This document shows positions 14,911 through 16,124 of a DNA stretch of 16,124 bases, piece by piece. The notes beneath the pieces were generated by a model, which saw only the letters and a list, made by a program, of their open reading frames with translations, searched no databases and had not been told where the DNA came from. Both the position numbers and the translations under genes were made by a program. Positions within the stretch are counted from its first letter, which is position 1. Every line of letters begins with the position of its first letter. The stretch covers positions 1-16,124 of the forward strand of contig JBFHKL010000070.1 of the NCBI GenBank assembly GCA_041595375.1, given 5' to 3'. The stretch comes from Saccharicrinis sp041595375 (lineage in GTDB: Bacteria; Bacteroidota; Bacteroidia; Bacteroidales; Marinilabiliaceae).

Positions 14911-14918
14911 CAAACATA
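14911..14918 (-). promoter_or_regulatory. Bacteroidota -7 element TATGTTTG of the Pho operon
   Basis: On the minus strand TATGTTTG matches TAnnTTTG exactly. It lies 10 bp downstream of the last GTTA repeat, the same distance that separates Pho boxes from -10 elements in E. coli PhoB-dependent promoters. No -33 TTTG is present at the usual distance, as expected if the regulator array replaces it. Transcription would start near 14904 and give a leader of about 80 nt. Confidence 0.65.
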
Positions 14919-14928
14919 CTTTAGTAAA

Positions 14929-14978
14929 GTTACAGCATAGTTAAACAACTGTTACATTCCTGTTACATTTTCGTTATT
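14929..14978. promoter_or_regulatory. Putative Pho box: five hexamer repeats at 11-bp spacing
   Basis: Plus-strand hexamers start at 14929 (GTTACA), 14940 (GTTAAA), 14951 (GTTACA), 14962 (GTTACA) and 14973 (GTTATT), each exactly 11 bp apart, one helical turn. The two central copies extend to CTGTTACATT. A sixth TTACATT at 14983 is out of register by 2 bp. PhoB of enterobacteria and PhoP of bacilli, in the same family as the regulator encoded in this operon, bind direct repeats with an 11-bp period, and the bacillar motif (TTAACA-like) resembles these. The array stands immediately upstream of the porin-pst operon, which supports a Pho box; binding itself is inferred. Confidence 0.72.
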
Positions 14979-15031
14979 TCCATTACATTTTATTTCTTTG
15001 TTCTTAATTATTTAATACAATATTAAGCTTA

Positions 15032-15706
15032 ATGAAAACTGTTAATATAAATAAGCAAGGTCAACTTATTGACGAACAAAATAATATATTAAATCCCCCT
15101 ACTCATTGGATATTCTTACCTGCAGGAGATGCCGGTGTTACCAGAAAAGTAACCTCGACAGGTGAATACTGGAAAGTGGTATTTAAAAAAGGTCGCCGTA
15201 CTATGTCGAAAGGAGTTTGGGCTCCTGCCGAAATAATAGAACAAGCCAAACAACAGATGGATAAGACCCGTTCTACTCCCGAATATCAAAGAAAAAAAGC
15301 CTATGATTCCCAACGCAGAGAGAAACAGCAACAGGACTATGAAATAGAATTCTGTCGGGAAGTTGAGAAATTCCTGAACTTTCATGTAAGCTATCACCAT
15401 ATTGCTAAAGCATTGGCAATTTTAGTTACCCGACATGCCATTCCGGTAGGGAGTGGCACGGTTGCCCGAACTGCCATGATTCCTATTGAAGAAAGAGCTT
15501 CAAAAGCCGTTATTGCCTGGATGCGACATCAAACAACAGTATACGACAACATGCAAATTCCCCGAATCAAGGGAGAAAGAAGAATGGTCAGAAGAATGCT
15601 GGCCGAACAGTCTAATCTGGTTCTTAACCATTATAGACAGGGAAAGTCGATTCCCGTAAACTGTCCATTAAAAAAGGCATTAGAACTACAAATACAAAAA
15701 AATTAA
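15032..15706 (+). CDS. DUF2293 domain-containing protein
   Basis: This is a 224-residue cytoplasmic protein with no signal peptide or membrane segment. The N-terminal third is rich in beta-type sequence (THWIFLPAGDAGVTRKV) and a charged, probably helical linker (about 70-115). The C-terminal part matches DUF2293: a helical region followed by IEERASKAVIAWMRHQTTVYD, with Arg165, His166, Thr169 and Tyr171 in the conserved RHxxTxY motif, then an arginine-rich helix (RIKGERRMVRRML). DUF2293 proteins occur in bacteria and fungi and have no known biochemical function; the basic character could suggest nucleic-acid contact, but that is speculation. The ATG at 15032 is the only good start. It is divergent from the Pho operon, sharing a 206-bp region containing the repeat array, and is followed after 3 bp by the YchJ-family gene. 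Confidence 0.75.
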   Translation: MKTVNINKQGQLIDEQNNILNPPTHWIFLPAGDAGVTRKVTSTGEYWKVVFKKGRRTMSKGVWAPAEIIEQAKQQMDKTRSTPEYQRKKAYDSQRREKQQQDYEIEFCREVEKFLNFHVSYHHIAKALAILVTRHAIPVGSGTVARTAMIPIEERASKAVIAWMRHQTTVYDNMQIPRIKGERRMVRRMLAEQSNLVLNHYRQGKSIPVNCPLKKALELQIQKN

Positions 15707-15709
15707 CAA

Positions 15710-16108
15710 ATGATAAATTCTCTTTGCCCCTGTAACTCTCAATTGCCTGCTCATGAGTGTTGCCTACCAATTATTGAAGGAAAAATAAATGCGCTTACGG
15801 CTGAACAATTAATGCGTTCTCGCTACACAGCTTTTACAATGGCTCATGTAGATTATTTAATGAAAAGTCATCATCCCAAAACAAGACCCATTAAAGAAAA
15901 GAAAAATATGAAACGCTGGGCCCAATCTGTACAATGGATAGGCCTTAAGATTATGAACATTGAGAAAGGTGGACCATCAGATACCAAAGGAACGGTTACA
16001 TTTAAAGCGCTTTTTATAGAAAATGGCAAACCTGATCAGATCTATGAAACATCCTACTTTGAAAAGCTCAACAATTACTGGGTCTATGTAAATGGTACTC
16101 ACAATTAA
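15710..16108 (+). CDS. YchJ/UPF0225 family protein with N-terminal SEC-C motif
   Basis: The 132-residue protein opens with a SEC-C-type zinc-binding motif, CPCNSQLPAHECC, with Cys6, Cys8, Cys17 and Cys18. The body begins with the family signature AEQLMRSRYTAFTMAHVDYLMKSHHP, which parallels E. coli YchJ (LMRSRYCAF..DADYLIKTWHP), continues with WIGLKI and ends in WVYVNGTHN, where YchJ has WYYIDGT. The fold is expected to be NTF2-like. E. coli YchJ is about 150 residues and carries a second SEC-C motif at its C-terminus; here the protein stops before it, and the TAA at 16106-16108 is in the window. The function of the family is unknown. The start is 3 bp after the DUF2293 stop, so the two are very probably co-transcribed. 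Confidence 0.88.
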   Translation: MINSLCPCNSQLPAHECCLPIIEGKINALTAEQLMRSRYTAFTMAHVDYLMKSHHPKTRPIKEKKNMKRWAQSVQWIGLKIMNIEKGGPSDTKGTVTFKALFIENGKPDQIYETSYFEKLNNYWVYVNGTHN

Positions 16109-16124
16109 AATTGCCCAACAATTA

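Noticed and set aside
14929..14978. Tandem repeats as a CRISPR or simple-sequence expansion
   Set aside because: The units are 6-7 bp in an 11-bp period with varied spacers, far too short for CRISPR, and imperfect in the way transcription-factor sites are.

Overview
The window is an AT-rich chromosomal segment of a Bacteroidota bacterium, possibly of the Marinilabiliales or a related order; that rank is a guess. The support is: promoter -7 elements of the form TAnnTTTG ahead of several genes, almost no strong Shine-Dalgarno sequences, a head-GIN (DUF2807) secreted protein, a lipoprotein whose mature N-terminus resembles the Bacteroidota surface-export signal, and Bacteroidota-style protein sequences throughout.

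Layout. Positions 1-489 (minus) hold the N-terminal third of ffh, the signal recognition particle GTPase, cut by the window edge. Reading away from it on the plus strand are a 975-residue SNF2-family helicase (684-3611), a secreted DUF2807 protein (3662-4336), an RsmI-like tetrapyrrole-methylase-fold methyltransferase (start corrected to 4557) and a lipoprotein alpha/beta hydrolase (5314-6552). Between the DUF2807 and methyltransferase genes lie a 16-bp perfect inverted repeat and a short GC-rich palindrome.

Positions 14825 to 6591 on the minus strand form one long phosphate-starvation gene set in the order outer-membrane porin-like protein, pstS, pstC, pstA, pstB, phoU, PhoB-type response regulator, PhoR-type sensor kinase. 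It covers an outer-membrane entry route, a periplasmic binding lipoprotein, the inner-membrane ABC importer, the PhoU coupling protein and the two-component system that would control them. Upstream of the porin are five GTTA-type hexamers in strict 11-bp register (14929-14978), followed exactly 10 bp later by a good Bacteroidota -7 element (14911-14918). I read this as the Pho box and start point of the operon, and it is the most interesting observation here.

Right of the Pho box, on the plus strand, are a DUF2293 protein (15032-15706) and, 3 bp later, a YchJ/UPF0225-family SEC-C protein (15710-16108), probably co-transcribed. Their possible link to phosphate control rests only on the shared intergenic region.

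I see no mobile element, CRISPR array, prophage, tRNA or rRNA, and no convincing evidence of an entirely new system. The novelty lies in regulation (the repeat array, leader hairpins and palindromes) and in poorly characterised families (DUF2293, DUF2807, and the SNF2 N-terminal half).
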